Shown here: positions 22,289-33,839 of the stretch, in pieces | How positions within the stretch are numbered: the stretch's first letter is position 1 | Layout: the number at the start of each line of letters is the position of its first letter | From: Sthenelais limicola | Lineage: Eukaryota > Annelida > Polychaeta > Phyllodocida > Sigalionidae | Assembly: GCA_942159475.1 (NCBI GenBank) | Contig: OW804094.1 | Coordinates: 22,171,323 to 22,235,322, forward strand | DNA: 64,000 bases | Direction of reading: 5' to 3' | Notes under the pieces: generated by a model | What the model was told of the DNA's origin: nothing | Seen by the model: the letters and a program-made list of their open reading frames with translations, nothing else | Databases searched by the model: none | Made by a program: the position numbers and the translations under genes

Positions 22289-23003
22289 AGAAGTCATCAA
22301 CAAGGAGCAATATATATGAGGGAATCATAACTAAGAAATGTTGCCGCACAAAAAGCGCCGGAAGCTGTGGCTATAAAATGCCGGAAGAGAAAATAAAGGT
22401 GCCTGTGTCTAATTTCTGGACATTGGGAGCAAGAGGGAGAGAGGGAAGGCTCCTCCAAAAGGAATGCAGCTACAACTGATAATTGATACAACTACTGATT
22501 AGCGTCCAACAAGCAGGGAGAGAGTGGTTGCAAATGATAGGGTGTGTGTAGAAAATGACACAACAAGTGATGATGAAGTGGTAATTGTTGAAAATGAGCA
22601 ATATTTAGCACTTATTGGACACGTTGCCGCAACTAGTGCTATAAGTTGATTATTATACACGCCTAGTTTTGCATGTAAAACATGCTTAATTAAAAAGATA
22701 ATAACATAATTTACCATATCTGGTTTTCCTATAAGAGGAATATAACTAAAAACAGTTGAAACGATGGAGGAAGAAAGCACTCGCACCGGCAAACTTGCAT
22801 CAGCAACCTTGCGTCGACAAACTTGTGCCGCCAAACTTGCGTCGGCATGACAACGCACCGGTAATGTACTAGTCCATTACCACATTACAAGTAATGAGCG
22901 GCTGTTGGGGCCTCGGTAGTGAATGCGTGTATAATAAAGGAGTTTAGAGGATCTTCAGCCCTTGGAACACAAGATGGAATAAATAAGGGTAAAGGAGTGT
23001 GAT
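22289..23003 (+). pseudogene. Decayed remainder of the paralogue 2 tail
   Basis: Nucleotide homology to the paralogue 1 tail continues after the stop: AATATATATGAGGGAATC, GCACAAAAAGCGCCGGAAGC, GATGATGAAGTGGTAATTGT, and finally TCAGCCCTTGGAACACAAGA and GGGTAAAGGAGTGTG. It has frameshifts, stops and an inserted family D element (22604-22936). It shows that the ancestor had the long tail. Confidence 0.75.
22604..22936. mobile_element. MITE family D inserted in the decayed tail
   Basis: Starts TTAGCACTTATTGGACACG and ends AATGCGTGTATAATA. It splits sequence that is contiguous in paralogue 1 (GAGCAATAT / AGGAGTTT). Compared with 10867-11266 the internal hairpin is partly deleted. Confidence 0.75.
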
Positions 23004-23139
23004 AGCCAAAATCCCATACATACTATTCTCAGAATTTACAATAAATTGAGTTCAATCTATATACCTAGTGTCACTCGAACATGGAACATAAAGATGCCAT
23101 AGTGGAAGTAGTTTGTTCTATAATTTAGGCCTAAAAAAA

Positions 23140-23470
23140 TAGGTGTATTTCTGATTTACCCCCCCCCCCCCTCCCCCCTACCTAGAAAAACCTTCCCTAC
23201 CTAAAAAGATCTTTGACCATACCTGATTTGTTTTTTTTACCACACTTATTTTTTTTATTTTTTTTGACAAAAAAGCTAATAAAGGCAGGAAAACAGGTTT
23301 TCCCAACCCGGAACTGTCAAAAAGCACATTTTCCATGTTTTAAACAACTATTTAACATTTAACATTTTTTTCAGTTCCTGGGAGGGGGTTTCCTAGAAAA
23401 TAAAATAAAAAAAATTGACCAACCCCCTACCTAGTTTTCAGCCAGATAAATCGGAAACACTCCTATATTT
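23140..23470. mobile_element. Short inverted-repeat element
   Basis: Left end ATAGGTGTATTTCTGATTTA pairs with right end TAAATCGGAAACACTCCTAT. The interior has a C13 run and CCCCTACCTAG repeated in inverted form. About 330 bp. Confidence 0.6.
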
Positions 23471-23799
23471 TGGGGGGCCTTACGCTGCCTTAGTGGGGGG
23501 TATTGAGTAGATATTCATAAGGAAGACGAGTAAAATTCTTAAATAGATTGCATAAACATCTTGGTATGTTACTGGTGGAAGAGTGATGGAGAAGACCGCA
23601 GGTCGGAGCTCTGAAACAAGAAGGCGTCTAACTGTAAGTTCCAGCTGCATCTTCAATCATTGCCCCCGTTTTATCGTTACTTAATTATCAATTTGAATTA
23701 CTTGCACGTACCTTGTGACATAATATTACGCAGTAAAAATTTTAATTTTCATAACTTTAGTTCCGTAATTATTGTGTAATATTGTTTGTTTGTTTAAAT

Positions 23800-24110
23800 T
23801 GTTTATTCTGTCTTCAACATTATGCCCGTAGGACATTATTCTGAGTCAGATAGTGCATCTAGATCCATTAAATTTTACAAGAAATTACAAAAAGAGAATC
23901 TACTACGGATACAGGAATCAAAATAAAAAATCTGTATAATATACAGGAAGAGGTGTTTCTTTGTCTCACATGTTCTTAGAATTTGTTGCATAACAATCTA
24001 CGATTGCAATATGAACACTGAAAAAGTATCTAACCTCTTTGCCTATGTGCAACAAGATCAGCTAAATAAAAGAATACTTGAATTGAATTGAATTGAACAT
24101 GACATTGTTT
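23800..24110 (+). mobile_element. LINE-like 3' tail
   Basis: TGCCCGTAGGACATTATTCTG ... AAATAAAAGAATACTTG followed by three or more GAATT units (24080-24100), the pattern of an RTE/CR1-type retroposon tail. No coding remains. Confidence 0.35.
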
Positions 24111-24632
24111 TTAACGGGAAGTATGTACTCCTTTTGTATATTGAAGTTCACTTTCTTTCGGAAGGTGAAAATAAATTGAGTTTAGCATATAAATAAGCAC
24201 AATTCAATGTCTCCATATTTGTAAAAGTATGCATCCTAGTCCGAAACGTTGGGAATAAATAATATCTGAATAACCCTATATATATGACCTCCAATATATG
24301 TGTAGGAAATTAAGGGAAACTAGCTGTGGGCATTTTTGTTTTATTTAGTAAAATGTGATCAAATACCATATTTCCCCATAGACTACCATACTAGTTAAAG
24401 CACTGTTATTTTCAAGCGACTTGACGAAAAGATAAGTAAGTGACATATAAATCCGTTTTTTCTGGGTTCTTATAATGTTGTAAGGGATATTCCCCAATAG
24501 TTTTAAACATCATCTTTTTTTTTACAACCTTTATTCAATCTGTCAACAAATTCATCTGAACGGTTAACATCGAAAATACACCCGTTCATGGCACTCCTCA
24601 TCATGTATGCTGGAAGGAAGAACAGAAGATAT

Positions 24633-25051
24633 ATATGATGTGTTACAGGACAATGAGTCACAAGTCGCAAAAAATAGATTTTGAGATATTATCATATTTG
24701 AAAAGATGAGATCAAGCCGATTCCAATGATAGTAAACAGTCTAATAATCCAATAAGTCTTTCTAGATTTAAAGTTTGATATTTTCGTTTTTGAAAAAGAA
24801 ATTTTCCAATATTTCTGGGGGTCAATAAACAGTAAAGGAACCAAATATACTCCATGTGAGGACCTATAAAACGCAAGGATATGTTACATAGATTGTCCTG
24901 AAATTTGATACATCGATTGATATAGCTATAAGTGATGAACTCTCCAAAGATTAGAACATTCCAATATAATATTATGATCTTGTGAAAAAAACGCTTTGAA
25001 AATATCCATTTTGCGACTTATGACTCATTTCCCTGAGACACATCACATATA
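24633..25051. mobile_element. MITE family B copy
   Basis: ATATGATGTGTTACAGGACA ... CCCTGAGACACATCACATAT. About 420 bp with no ORF. Confidence 0.8.
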
Positions 25052-26780
25052 TGCGAAATAACCACCGTTCTACTACCGTTTATCATATAACCATTAATTT
25101 TGCAAATCATGATAGACAAAACTACAGGCGACTGACTTTCAATTAGCGAGATACTCCAAAATCAAATCCTTTAGCCTTTCTCCAGGGGAGGGAGCTAATA
25201 GGGAGGGAGCTAATTAATAGCCACATCGCATCTAAACTTCAAGAATCATGGACATTTCACCTCCGTGAAAGAGCTTCTGTCTATACACAAAGGATTTTGT
25301 GTGTACAAACAGCCAGTTGATCATTTTAGCATTTTCACCACTTGGTGCGAACCCAAGAATAATTTTCGCAGGGTCGACTGCCACTACATTGTTGATCCTT
25401 TTTAACGTCATCTTTTTTATTGAACACCCACATATAGTTTATGGCAGGGTAATTATAGAGCGGGGATTTCTCTCTGATGTCGAGGTGTGGAAGAAGGTAT
25501 ATTCCATTAGTTCCTCTTAATCAGTTCACATCCCCATAAAAACCAGCTGGGCTCGCCTCCCTCAACCCAATTTGGGGGGAAGTTCCTCCTGTCTTAGATT
25601 TAATCCTCTCCCCTCTAAGCCAGGTCATGATAGCACATATCAAGTAGGCGACGTTTAATGGCGCTTAAAATCATAAAATGACGCCTAAATGACCAATGGA
25701 TATATGGCCTTCCCTCCCCTTCCATCTACCCTTCCCACTTCCCTATAAACGAAAGGAGCGCTAAACTATACACCTACGAATTCTTCACTTATGGGTACAT
25801 ACAATTACAGTTGTAAATATGATCAACCTCCCCCAGAGGTCAGCAGGCCACTCTTGCATGACAACCCTATCCCTGCCAGGTAGTGAATGTCTGTATGTCG
25901 GTTACATCACCACAGAATACCATTACCGTTTGACGAGCATTGATCATGATTGATGTACCATTGCTTTTACGAGGCCAAGGAGTGCTGTTTTACTTACAGA
26001 TGCCGCTTACATCAATGGGGAAACAATTGTGATAAGTAGGGGAATATGCCATCAAGGCTTTAATAGGGGAGTTTCATGTGCCGCTGCGTATGTCTGTTAC
26101 AATGCATCCTGGGATGGATTCTGATAAAATCTGACATACAAATATTTCGCAACATTTTTATCGAAAATTGAAAGAATGTTTTCAACAATATCTTAGCTTG
26201 TGTGAATGATCTATGTCAATCAAATGCATGATGGAAAAGATGGGGACTAGTGTTATGGAAACATGCCTAACACATGGATTTGGCATTAGAGCACCAATAA
26301 ATATCCCATAAAGAACATGGCATGTTTTCTATAGATTTTAGACTGTACTGGTGGCTGTGCAAATCCCCTATTCTATTCGGAATATAGAATAATCGCAATG
26401 ATTTTTACTTTTCATGTGGAGGTCCCATGAAAAGTCCATTGTTCATGGCAGATTTCAGACTTTATTTCAGACTTTTTCTTAGGCAGGCAGGTGACCTAGT
26501 ACATGTAGTATTTAGCCTTTTTACTGGGTCAAACCATGTATTTTACTCTATTCTTATCTTACTATACTATGATTAAATTTATTATTTGCCTAGTGGTATT
26601 AACGTCCCATTGTATTTTATGTGAGTTTTAAGTTAGAATTATTTGTATTACCTTAAGTCAATTCTATAACATGTGCGTTAATGAAGTATTTAATTGTATT
26701 TAAAGAACTTGATCATAGTCAGTATGTTATCTGATTTCGCTGAGGACACTTACAGTAGGGACTCTCTGAAAAACCTGAGT
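25052..26780. other. Intergenic DNA without recognised features
   Basis: Between paralogues 2 and 3. I see no ORF, family repeat or RNA gene that I can support. A CATA microsatellite follows at 26828-26842. Confidence 0.55.
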
Positions 26781-27069
26781 ACCATGGACCATATGTACGA
26801 TTTATTTGACTGGAAATAAATGATATACATACATACATACATTGGTGTGTTATTTCACATAATATTACCTGCACTTGCATGCAATATTTATATTTACAGT
26901 ACATATTGTCACGACCACAAATCACACCTTTTTGATTACATATGATTACATAATATTGTATAACATTACTCAAGTCTCATTTGATCTTATATACATTTAT
27001 TGCCTAACATTGTGCAACATTAATCAATGGCATTAATTACCCATCTCTCTATTATGCATCATTACTCAT

Positions 27070-27425
27070 AATATATGTATGGTAATATCGCACCTACACA
27101 CAAGGGGGAGCCAGGGGTCAGACTGGTGTGACGTCACCACTGATCCACCCCCTCAGGTCACGGACAGTGAACCAACTAACACCACCTGATTGGTTGCCTT
27201 AATGAGGCACCTGCAAGGTGATTGGCTAAGGCCTGTCATTGGCTGATTACTCAAGAGATGTAAATATGTACCACATGATTCCTTCCGATTGGAGGAATAT
27301 GTAATTAATGCGCATGCGCAATGGGCTTCATGGTCAACTGACCAGCTGTATAAATTAAGCTGAATAAATGAGATTCATTAGTCTAGTAACGGGACTACGT
27401 TGTTGCGTATTATTATTATTATTAT
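27070..27425 (+). mobile_element. Candidate solo LTR or promoter-like repeat
   Basis: GC-richer than its surroundings, with three ATTGG boxes (27189, 27220, 27239), GCGCATGCGC, TATAAATTAAG at 27349, then AATAAATGAG and GGGACTACGTTGTTGCG, ending at a TTA microsatellite. The order CCAAT boxes, TATA, AATAAA within 350 bp suggests an LTR. No second copy or target duplication was found. Confidence 0.3.
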
Positions 27426-27889
27426 TAATATTCATATAGGCTATCCTCTAGCCTGGCTTCGCCTGAACATACCTCTACTCTACCTGACTGATAGTATAGC
27501 AGTCATATCAATATGGAATTCCTCATGTTAACAGGCTTCTTTCAATTGGTTACACTCCCATATAATACATAATAAATGAGCATAAACCCTGGATATTCAT
27601 TTCTTTTTTTAATTATCTGATAATTTAAAACATCGTTAAGTTTTGATAGAGCGCATCGAAAGTAATTTACATGTGTACAGTGTTAAGATACAACCTTCAT
27701 TCAGGAAACACATTAGTACATAGAAGCGTCTTTTTAAAGATGCACTTTGCCACTTAGATCTGGCATGCTTGAGTGCTAATGCATTCAGTTAAACATGTAA
27801 TAAGGCGAGTTGATGGTTATTTATGTATATACCATGCACATAGCAAGGTATATGAACATATGCAATAGAAGAAGTCAGAAATATGTGAT
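27426..27889. other. Intergenic DNA without recognised features
   Basis: AT-rich sequence after the ATT microsatellite; nothing supportable. Confidence 0.5.
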
Positions 27890-28298
27890 CTGTTTTTGAA
27901 AAATGAGTCATAAGTCGCAGAAAAATGGATTTTGAGATATCACCATATTAGAAAACAGGACATAAAGGTGATTCAAATGATAGTAAACACTAGGACACTT
28001 AATAAGTATTTCTATATTTTAAGTTTGATATTTATATTTTTGAAAAAATAAGTTTGCAATGTTTCTGGATGGGTAATTACCAGTAAAATAATTAAATACT
28101 CCATACAAAGGCCTTCAAAACGCAGAGATATATTTATTACAATGTCCCGGAATTTGTTACATGGGTTTATATGACTATAAGTGCTAAACCCTCTAAAAAT
28201 CAGAACATTTCAATAAAGATATCCCGTGAAAAAAAACCACTTTAAAAAATATCAATTTTGCGACTTATGACTCATTTCCCTGAAACACATCACATATG
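27890..28298. mobile_element. MITE family B copy
   Basis: ATATGTGATCTGTTTTTGAAA ends paired with CCCTGAAACACATCACATAT; interior GATTCAAATGATAGTAAACA is shared with the other copies. Confidence 0.8.
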
Positions 28299-28446
28299 AT
28301 AGCTGACGTCCAGCTTGTTCTTCTCTGTGCAATAATCATTTATCTCTAATTACAATATATTTCCTCTATTAAATAACAGCTTAATGTATTATGGTAGAGA
28401 GACAGCAGATCACTGTAACATGGAGTGCGTGATATTGTATATTTTT

Positions 28447-28840
28447 TATCCGTTTTAGGAAAATGAGTCATAAGTCGCAAAATATGGATTTTGAGATATC
28501 ACAATATTTGAAAAGTGGAGATTAAGCCGATTCCAATGATATCAAATACTAGGGTACCTAACATCTATTTCTATATTTTAAGTTTGATATTTTTATTTTT
28601 GAAAAAAAAGTGTGCAATGTTTCTGGATGGGTAATTACTAGTAAAGTAACTAAATATACTCCATACAAAGGCCTTCAAAATGCAAGGATAAATTTAATAC
28701 AATGTCCTGAAATTGGTTATACGGATTTATATGACTATAAGTACTAACCCACCTACAAATCAGAATATTTTAATGAAGAGATCTTGTGATGAAAACATTT
28801 TGAAAAATATCAATTTTGCGACTTTTGACTGATTTTACTG
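28447..28840. mobile_element. MITE family B copy
   Basis: Begins near ATCCGTTTTAGGAAAATGAG and ends with TTGCGACTTTTGACTGATTT. It lies 150 bp from the preceding copy in the same orientation, with the inner sequence conserved. Confidence 0.75.
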
Positions 28841-28959
28841 GAAGGTCCGGAGAGATTGACCAGTGGGCAGACTCAGTGACTCCCAAGAACTAAGATTACA
28901 ATAATAATTAAATCACAAAGCCTACGGGGAACGCCATACGAAATCTTACAATGATAATA

Positions 28960-29510
28960 TATTTCTGTCTGATAAGAAGTGCCAGACCCCACATACTCTA
29001 TTTTTGTACAACCTTTTAAGAAGCGGAAATCTCCTTCTATATATTTTTATATGATGATTTGCTCATTTCTCAAATGCTCATAACCATGTTTTGTTATGTA
29101 CACGCCCAGATGGCAGGATGTCATGAATGTATGTATGTATATTGTTTATTTCAGAAAACAGTACGATAAAAATATAAGATAATTTACATCGGAAATGGGT
29201 CGGTCCTCTTCTATGGCAGCCATAGCTCTTCCAGAGGGTCCCTTAGACTAGACTTTAAGTTACAATTTACGGTATATATAGAGGTATAAAGTGACTATAG
29301 TTACCTACACTACTGCAATGGGATGCACTAGCTATATCTTTATCAAGGTGTGACCCATGGTATTGGGTTTCCTTGTGTATAATTTTGTGGACGTCGTCTT
29401 TTTTTATATATTTGGGTTTATCTAAGTTTGATAAAATCTTAAAAACAAAAAAAACTAAGATTACAACTGTATGTAAAGGTATACCTGAGACGGGCCGTCC
29501 CGTCCTCATA
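28960..29510 (-). mobile_element. LINE remnant
   Basis: 28960-29135 matches 9755-10165 in reverse (empty-site version). 29135-29245 matches 3885-4130 and contains a GAATGTATGTATGTATA microsatellite boundary. The ORF at 29267-29509 on the minus strand has no recognisable motif and may be part of the element. Confidence 0.45.
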
Positions 29511-30479
29511 CCTTAATCTATAACAATATATTACTGTATGGAATAGTCTAATTTGGATTCGTGACGGGGGGTTAAGGGGTGTATTTTTTTTTATTCAATT
29601 CAAGGCCAATACAATATTTAATTTTTATATAGAAAAGAATATCTGTATATCTGTTTATTTTATATTTAACTGACTTTACCTGATTTGCACTAAGTGTATC
29701 TTATGATTCAATTAGCTGTAATCGTTATTCTATTTTTAGCATTTATCAGTTACATACATTTCGATACATTTCACATGTATCGAAACAGCAACATTCCTCA
29801 TTGCAACCGCCTTAATTTCCTTCTTTTTAAAGAAAAATCATATTAGCCTAAAAAAGATCAGTTTTATTATCAATTTAAGGTATAGAGTTGAAAATTATCA
29901 CACCGCTGTATAAGTACTTTGCGGTATAACATTATTATAACGAAATTGAAACGTATTGGATTGAAAATTCCAATTGTCGGCGGAAGCTATCCGTAACCAT
30001 CGTGTATATTGCTGATCCGAAATAATCCGATGAAAAATACACTTTACCTCGATGTGCTCCAATTGCTGTACAAGAGATGGATGCACCCTCTTGGGCGCAA
30101 TCGTCAATGTAATGAATTATGAGGAAATGGACTTCATATACAAACTATAATTATATGGTTTATTAACATGGGAAAATGGCGTCTTGGGTTGTACGTATAC
30201 TGTTCATATTTTTGGGCCGAAATTCTTTCCTACATAAAAAAATCCGCTAGACAATAGTTTCACGAGGGAAAAAACTTGTATGGATTTATTCCGAGTTGTT
30301 CTACACTTTACGAAGAAGAGCTTTAGATCTAACCCTGTGATATATTCAGTATGACTCGATAGTGTGACACAATAGTCCTACATGTATATAGGTATAAGCA
30401 GGCCTCCTGAAAGGGTAACCCCGTCGTGTGATACGATTATAGTTATTCTGTGGACGGGGAATATCTTTGGGGCGGAATA
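29511..30479 (+). promoter_or_regulatory. 5' flank of paralogue 3
   Basis: From about 30055 it resembles the paralogue 2 flank (CCAATTGCTGTACAAGAGA, GGAAATGGACTTCATATACA). It ends in GGAATATCTTTGGGGCGGAA just before the ATG. No TATA box can be assigned. Confidence 0.35.
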
Positions 30480-30546
30480 ATGTGGAATATCATAATCTTC
30501 GGACTCCTGTTTTGCTGCATCCAATGCACTTCAGCCGAATTTAAAT
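30480..30546 (+). CDS. Exon: signal peptide (paralogue 3)
   Basis: ATG at 30480; a 67-nt exon encodes MWNIIIFGLLFCCIQCTSAE plus FK and leaves in phase 1 at donor GTAGGT. A GATTT pentamer run follows directly in the intron (30553-30577). Confidence 0.75.
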
Positions 30547-30660
30547 GTAGGTGATTTGATTTGATTTGATTTGAAAATGAATTTGATAGTCAGGAGGGAT
30601 AATTCTCCATCTGTGGAGAACCAGATGAGATTGTATTTACTTCCATTTTAACATTCTTAG

Positions 30661-30885
30661 CGCATGAGGAAAGTGTGGATTATATAGGGTCGGCCAAAGA
30701 TATTCAAAGAATTTCGCGGATAACACCTATGATATTGAATGGTTTCATCTATCAACGGAGCAGGTCCTCTACAATAGGAAACAAGAAAATCTGTGAGATT
30801 CTGCACTGTGCAAAGCCAATTATATTGCTTCAAACCATATTTTGGTTCAAGATCTCAAAAGATGATTTTGAATCTTACAGGCGGT
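30661..30885 (+). pseudogene. Possible decayed extra exon, Ig-like in pattern
   Basis: After the acceptor TTAACATTCTTAG an open phase-1 frame of about 75 codons ends IFWFKISKDDFESYRR then TAG. Related DNA occurs at the same position of paralogue 2 intron 1 (15850-15970, AWFMISEDIGSYNW then TAG). The D-x-G/E-x-Y pattern recalls the end of an Ig domain, but the closing Cys is missing in both. I am not sure that it is, or ever was, an exon. Confidence 0.25.
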
Positions 30886-30943
30886 AGTCATGCAACATAG
30901 TTGTTGGGGCTTCCCCAGATCCTACTGTAGTGAATATGGATCT

Positions 30944-31167
30944 ATATGGGTCAGATTTTCAGAAAATGTACAAATCACCTTCACCAATCTTCTCAAATGA
31001 TCCACATTTAAGACAAAAATAAGCTTAATAAAAATGACACTTTAAATGAATGCGATACGAAATATACTCAGATATACCCGGTATTCTTCACTTTTCAGTC
31101 TAATTTAGGAGAACTTCCTAAATGTGTAGAGCTGCCAATTGTACATTTTCTGGAAATCTGACCCATA
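30944..31167. mobile_element. MITE family A copy
   Basis: ATGGGTCAGATTTTCAGAAA ... TTTTCTGGAAATCTGACCCA in intron 1 of paralogue 3. Confidence 0.85.
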
Positions 31168-31777
31168 AGCTCAGATATATACTTCCTTAGTCGATGGATA
31201 TCATATCAACAACGAACTATCTGCTTAAATGACAAATGTTTCCAATTATACATGTAGGCCTACTATCAATTATAAGTTGAAAAATTCAATTCGTGGATAT
31301 AACCCCACTTGATCCTTGAGAAAGGTATATTCTATATGGCCTCCCAGTTAAATGAAACTTCGAAGACTTTACCTAGCATTAATTACAAAAGTCAACTAAG
31401 TTTCTGAAATTAAAATGTATTAGTTAAATAATGCAGTGTGCTAACTTATACATATGTGATATGCTTGTATTGAACGGCCATTTAATTAAACATACATTTC
31501 TGGTCATATTACTGGGTTATGGTTCATTTGATATGTTCATAATATAAGGTAACGCCCAAAAACATTCATGGTGGATAGTGCGTATTTTCATGCAACTGTT
31601 AAATATCTATTGGCCTTAAATGAATAATAAAAAAAAGAAATCTTTTAAAATACATGTACCTACAGGTGTACCTTATACACATTGCCAACGACCAAGTCCC
31701 TACCATCGCTCCAAGTATATCCTAGTGATATCTCAACTCAACCGATATAGTTAATTAAAAAAGTAGCTATAGACAAA
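31168..31777 (+). other. Intron 1 of paralogue 3 up to the Ngaro insertion
   Basis: AT-rich intronic DNA. It ends ...AGACAAA, where the Ngaro element begins. Confidence 0.6.
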
Positions 31778-31912
31778 GAGGCTAATAATGACGTGTCATT
31801 ATAGGGCATTGAATGGGTGGCGCCACCTTCACGACTTATAACTGAACTCCACCGCAAGTCTGGAATACACGCCACTTGGACTCTCGCTTGCACCCTAGTC
31901 AGAAGCGAAATC
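31778..31912 (+). repeat. Ngaro A1 repeat
   Basis: 135 bp from GAGGCTAATAATGACG to AGTCAGAAGCGAAATC, repeated as A2 at 54509-54643 with a single difference (TTCACGACTT versus TTCACAACTT). Confidence 0.9.
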
Positions 31913-31933
31913 CTTGTTGTGATAACCTCCGCT

Positions 31934-33158
31934 ATGCCTCCCAAAGCGACCACTACCGCTAAAGCCGCTAAAAAGGCAGAGAAACTAAAGAAACAGGAGG
32001 AGGAAAGGCTTCTTAAACAAACGCAAATAATAGTCGACGACCATAAAGACGAGGAGGAAACTTATGAAGACCAAGACTTCACGCCAGAGGAGAGGGCCGA
32101 GCACGCCAATATGGCGGAAGCCGCTGACAAGCATGCTTTACGGGATTCTGCCGGCGGGGAAGATGATGGACCGCCTCAGACGCCCAATAAAGTATTGCCC
32201 AGACGTGGTTTACATGCCAAACGAAAGACTATCGTTACTCCGAAAAGGCGTGGAAGGCCAAAGAACGCCCCTATAGTGTGTGTCAACCCGATGCAGCAAA
32301 TGTCAGATATGCTACAACAGATCTGTACGACAGCCATTCAGACTGCGTCAGCGAGTGTCAGTCATCATGACAGCTACACGAGGCAGCGGCAGTCGCCGCC
32401 GGCTTCGCACCAAGTATATCGCACGCCCAAAAGGTCCAGAGTGGATGTTTCACAAATTGACTTTGAGCAGTCCCAATCTGCTGACTCGGACGATACCATA
32501 GTGACATTTAAACGCCCTCGGGAAAAGCAATATACAAGAGATAGCCACCGTCACCATCACGGACGGAGGAAGAAGAAGCATTGTGACTGTAGTGACAGTC
32601 CGCCTCTACGCAGCCGGCACCCAGCCAACTCATATAGATCACGCCAGCCCGCAGACAGCTCGGAGGAGTCAGCTTCGGATAGTGACTCTCTCCCCTCGCC
32701 TCGACGCCTGACCGCTAGACATCGTTCCTCGAAGGTTGTTAAGTGAGCCCTTGACGCACAGTACAGGTCCACAGGGAGACGAGGTAGGACTGAAATTTTT
32801 AGTGCGCCTGAAACTTCTCTACCGCCAGATATGGCAGCACGTATTAAAAAACAGAAGAGAGAGTTGTCCCTTGCTGAATATACCTGCGGCTTCGCACGCA
32901 TGACCATGAACAGTGTTAAATACGGGTCGACATCGTGGTTTATGCTTCACCATCTCGCCACTCTAGCTGAGGATACAGCTCTCCACACTTGGGATTCGGC
33001 GCATGCCTGGATCTTATTCTAGAGGAGCAAAATGAGTGGTCGCACACTGATGTATTCAATGATTATCGTGTTAAAATGGCCTGGGACACGCAAGGAACAA
33101 AAAGCGTGGAAAATAATACGAAGGCAAACAACCAAGCAATTTGTAGAGACTTTAATTT
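31934..33158 (+). pseudogene. gag: Ngaro gag, left part (disrupted)
   Basis: ATG at 31934 starts a Lys/Glu-rich N-terminus (MPPKATTTAKAAKKAEKLKK), then acidic and Arg/Ser-rich segments with an AT-hook-like RRGRPK. An in-frame TGA stands at 32744-32746, but the same frame stays open beyond it to about 33020 (MAARIKKQKRELSLAEYTCG ...). The continuation then lies in another frame (LEEQNEWSHTDVFNDYRVKM), so there is one stop and one frameshift. The frame then runs into ERV1 at 33159 and resumes after its right target copy. Confidence 0.75.
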
Positions 33159-33406
33159 TGTTACAGTAGTGGGTTTCTGGGAAGGCTCGGGAGGCCTGGG
33201 GCGTGGCTGCGTCCACGCGGGCAGCACTAGAACCTTGGAATAAATACACTGAGAGAGCTCGTCTCTACTGACTTATAATATTACAGTCGCCGTGTCTGCA
33301 CTTCTTCTCTCTCACCGAATCTATTCAAAATTTAAACTATAGGATAGTCTATTGACTATTACCTTTATTTGTAGCATTAATACTGGGGACACACAGTATT
33401 ATATCA
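33159..33406 (+). repeat. ERV1 5' LTR
   Basis: 248 bp, TG...CA ends. It has a GC-rich start with a small palindrome (GCGTGG ... CCACGC), AATAAATACAC at 33239 and an AT-rich TTATAATATTACAG that may serve as core promoter. U3/R/U5 borders cannot be fixed from sequence. Confidence 0.93.
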
Positions 33407-33830
33407 CTGGTGGAGAAGCCAATTAAGATCGTGGTTAATTGTGTATTTGTACACGAATTATCCCCTAACTTAAGGGGTGGAAAGTTTGCTGAAATTGAGC
33501 AAACCCTTCCACTACCTGGTGAGTAGAGAAGCTCCAGTCAGGGAGGCTAAAAATAGCCCACCTGGGGAAAGCAAGCCAGCTTTCTCTGGGTGTAAGGAGA
33601 CCTGAGAGGAGTAAGTAGCAGTCATGTAGGAGGAAGATACAACAGACTCCTACATTGAGTGACTGAAAGATAGACAGACATCCAACTACACAGTGCATCT
33701 CTGGATTATTATCAAAGCTTAAAAACAATCAAGTTGTGCCGAATCCAGGGGATGGGAAAGTGAGATCATTACCATCGATCTCATATGTGTAGTGTATATG
33801 TATAGCCTGGAGGACTTGGGGGAACCATGA
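33407..33830 (+). other. ERV1 5' leader with splice donor
   Basis: Non-coding leader. CTACCTG|GTGAGTAG at 33512-33526 is a strong donor (GT at 33519-33520), lying upstream of every gag ATG and so suitable for subgenomic env or accessory RNAs. A short out-of-frame ATG (33827) precedes the gag start. Confidence 0.5.
33408..33425 (+). other. ERV1 primer-binding site
   Basis: TGGTGGAGAAGCC starts one base after the LTR end; TGG pairs with a tRNA CCA end. I cannot name the tRNA with confidence. Confidence 0.6.
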
Positions 33831-33839
33831 ATGTCCATC

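Noticed and set aside
31817..31933. Upstream start of Ngaro gag at 31817
   Set aside because: It is a GTG inside the A1 repeat. The first ATG in frame is 31934, just outside the repeat.
33159..33406. The 248-bp repeat as part of the Ngaro split repeats
   Set aside because: It has TG...CA ends, a PBS and a PPT beside it and 4-bp duplications, and it interrupts the Ngaro gag; the Ngaro repeats are the separate A and B blocks.
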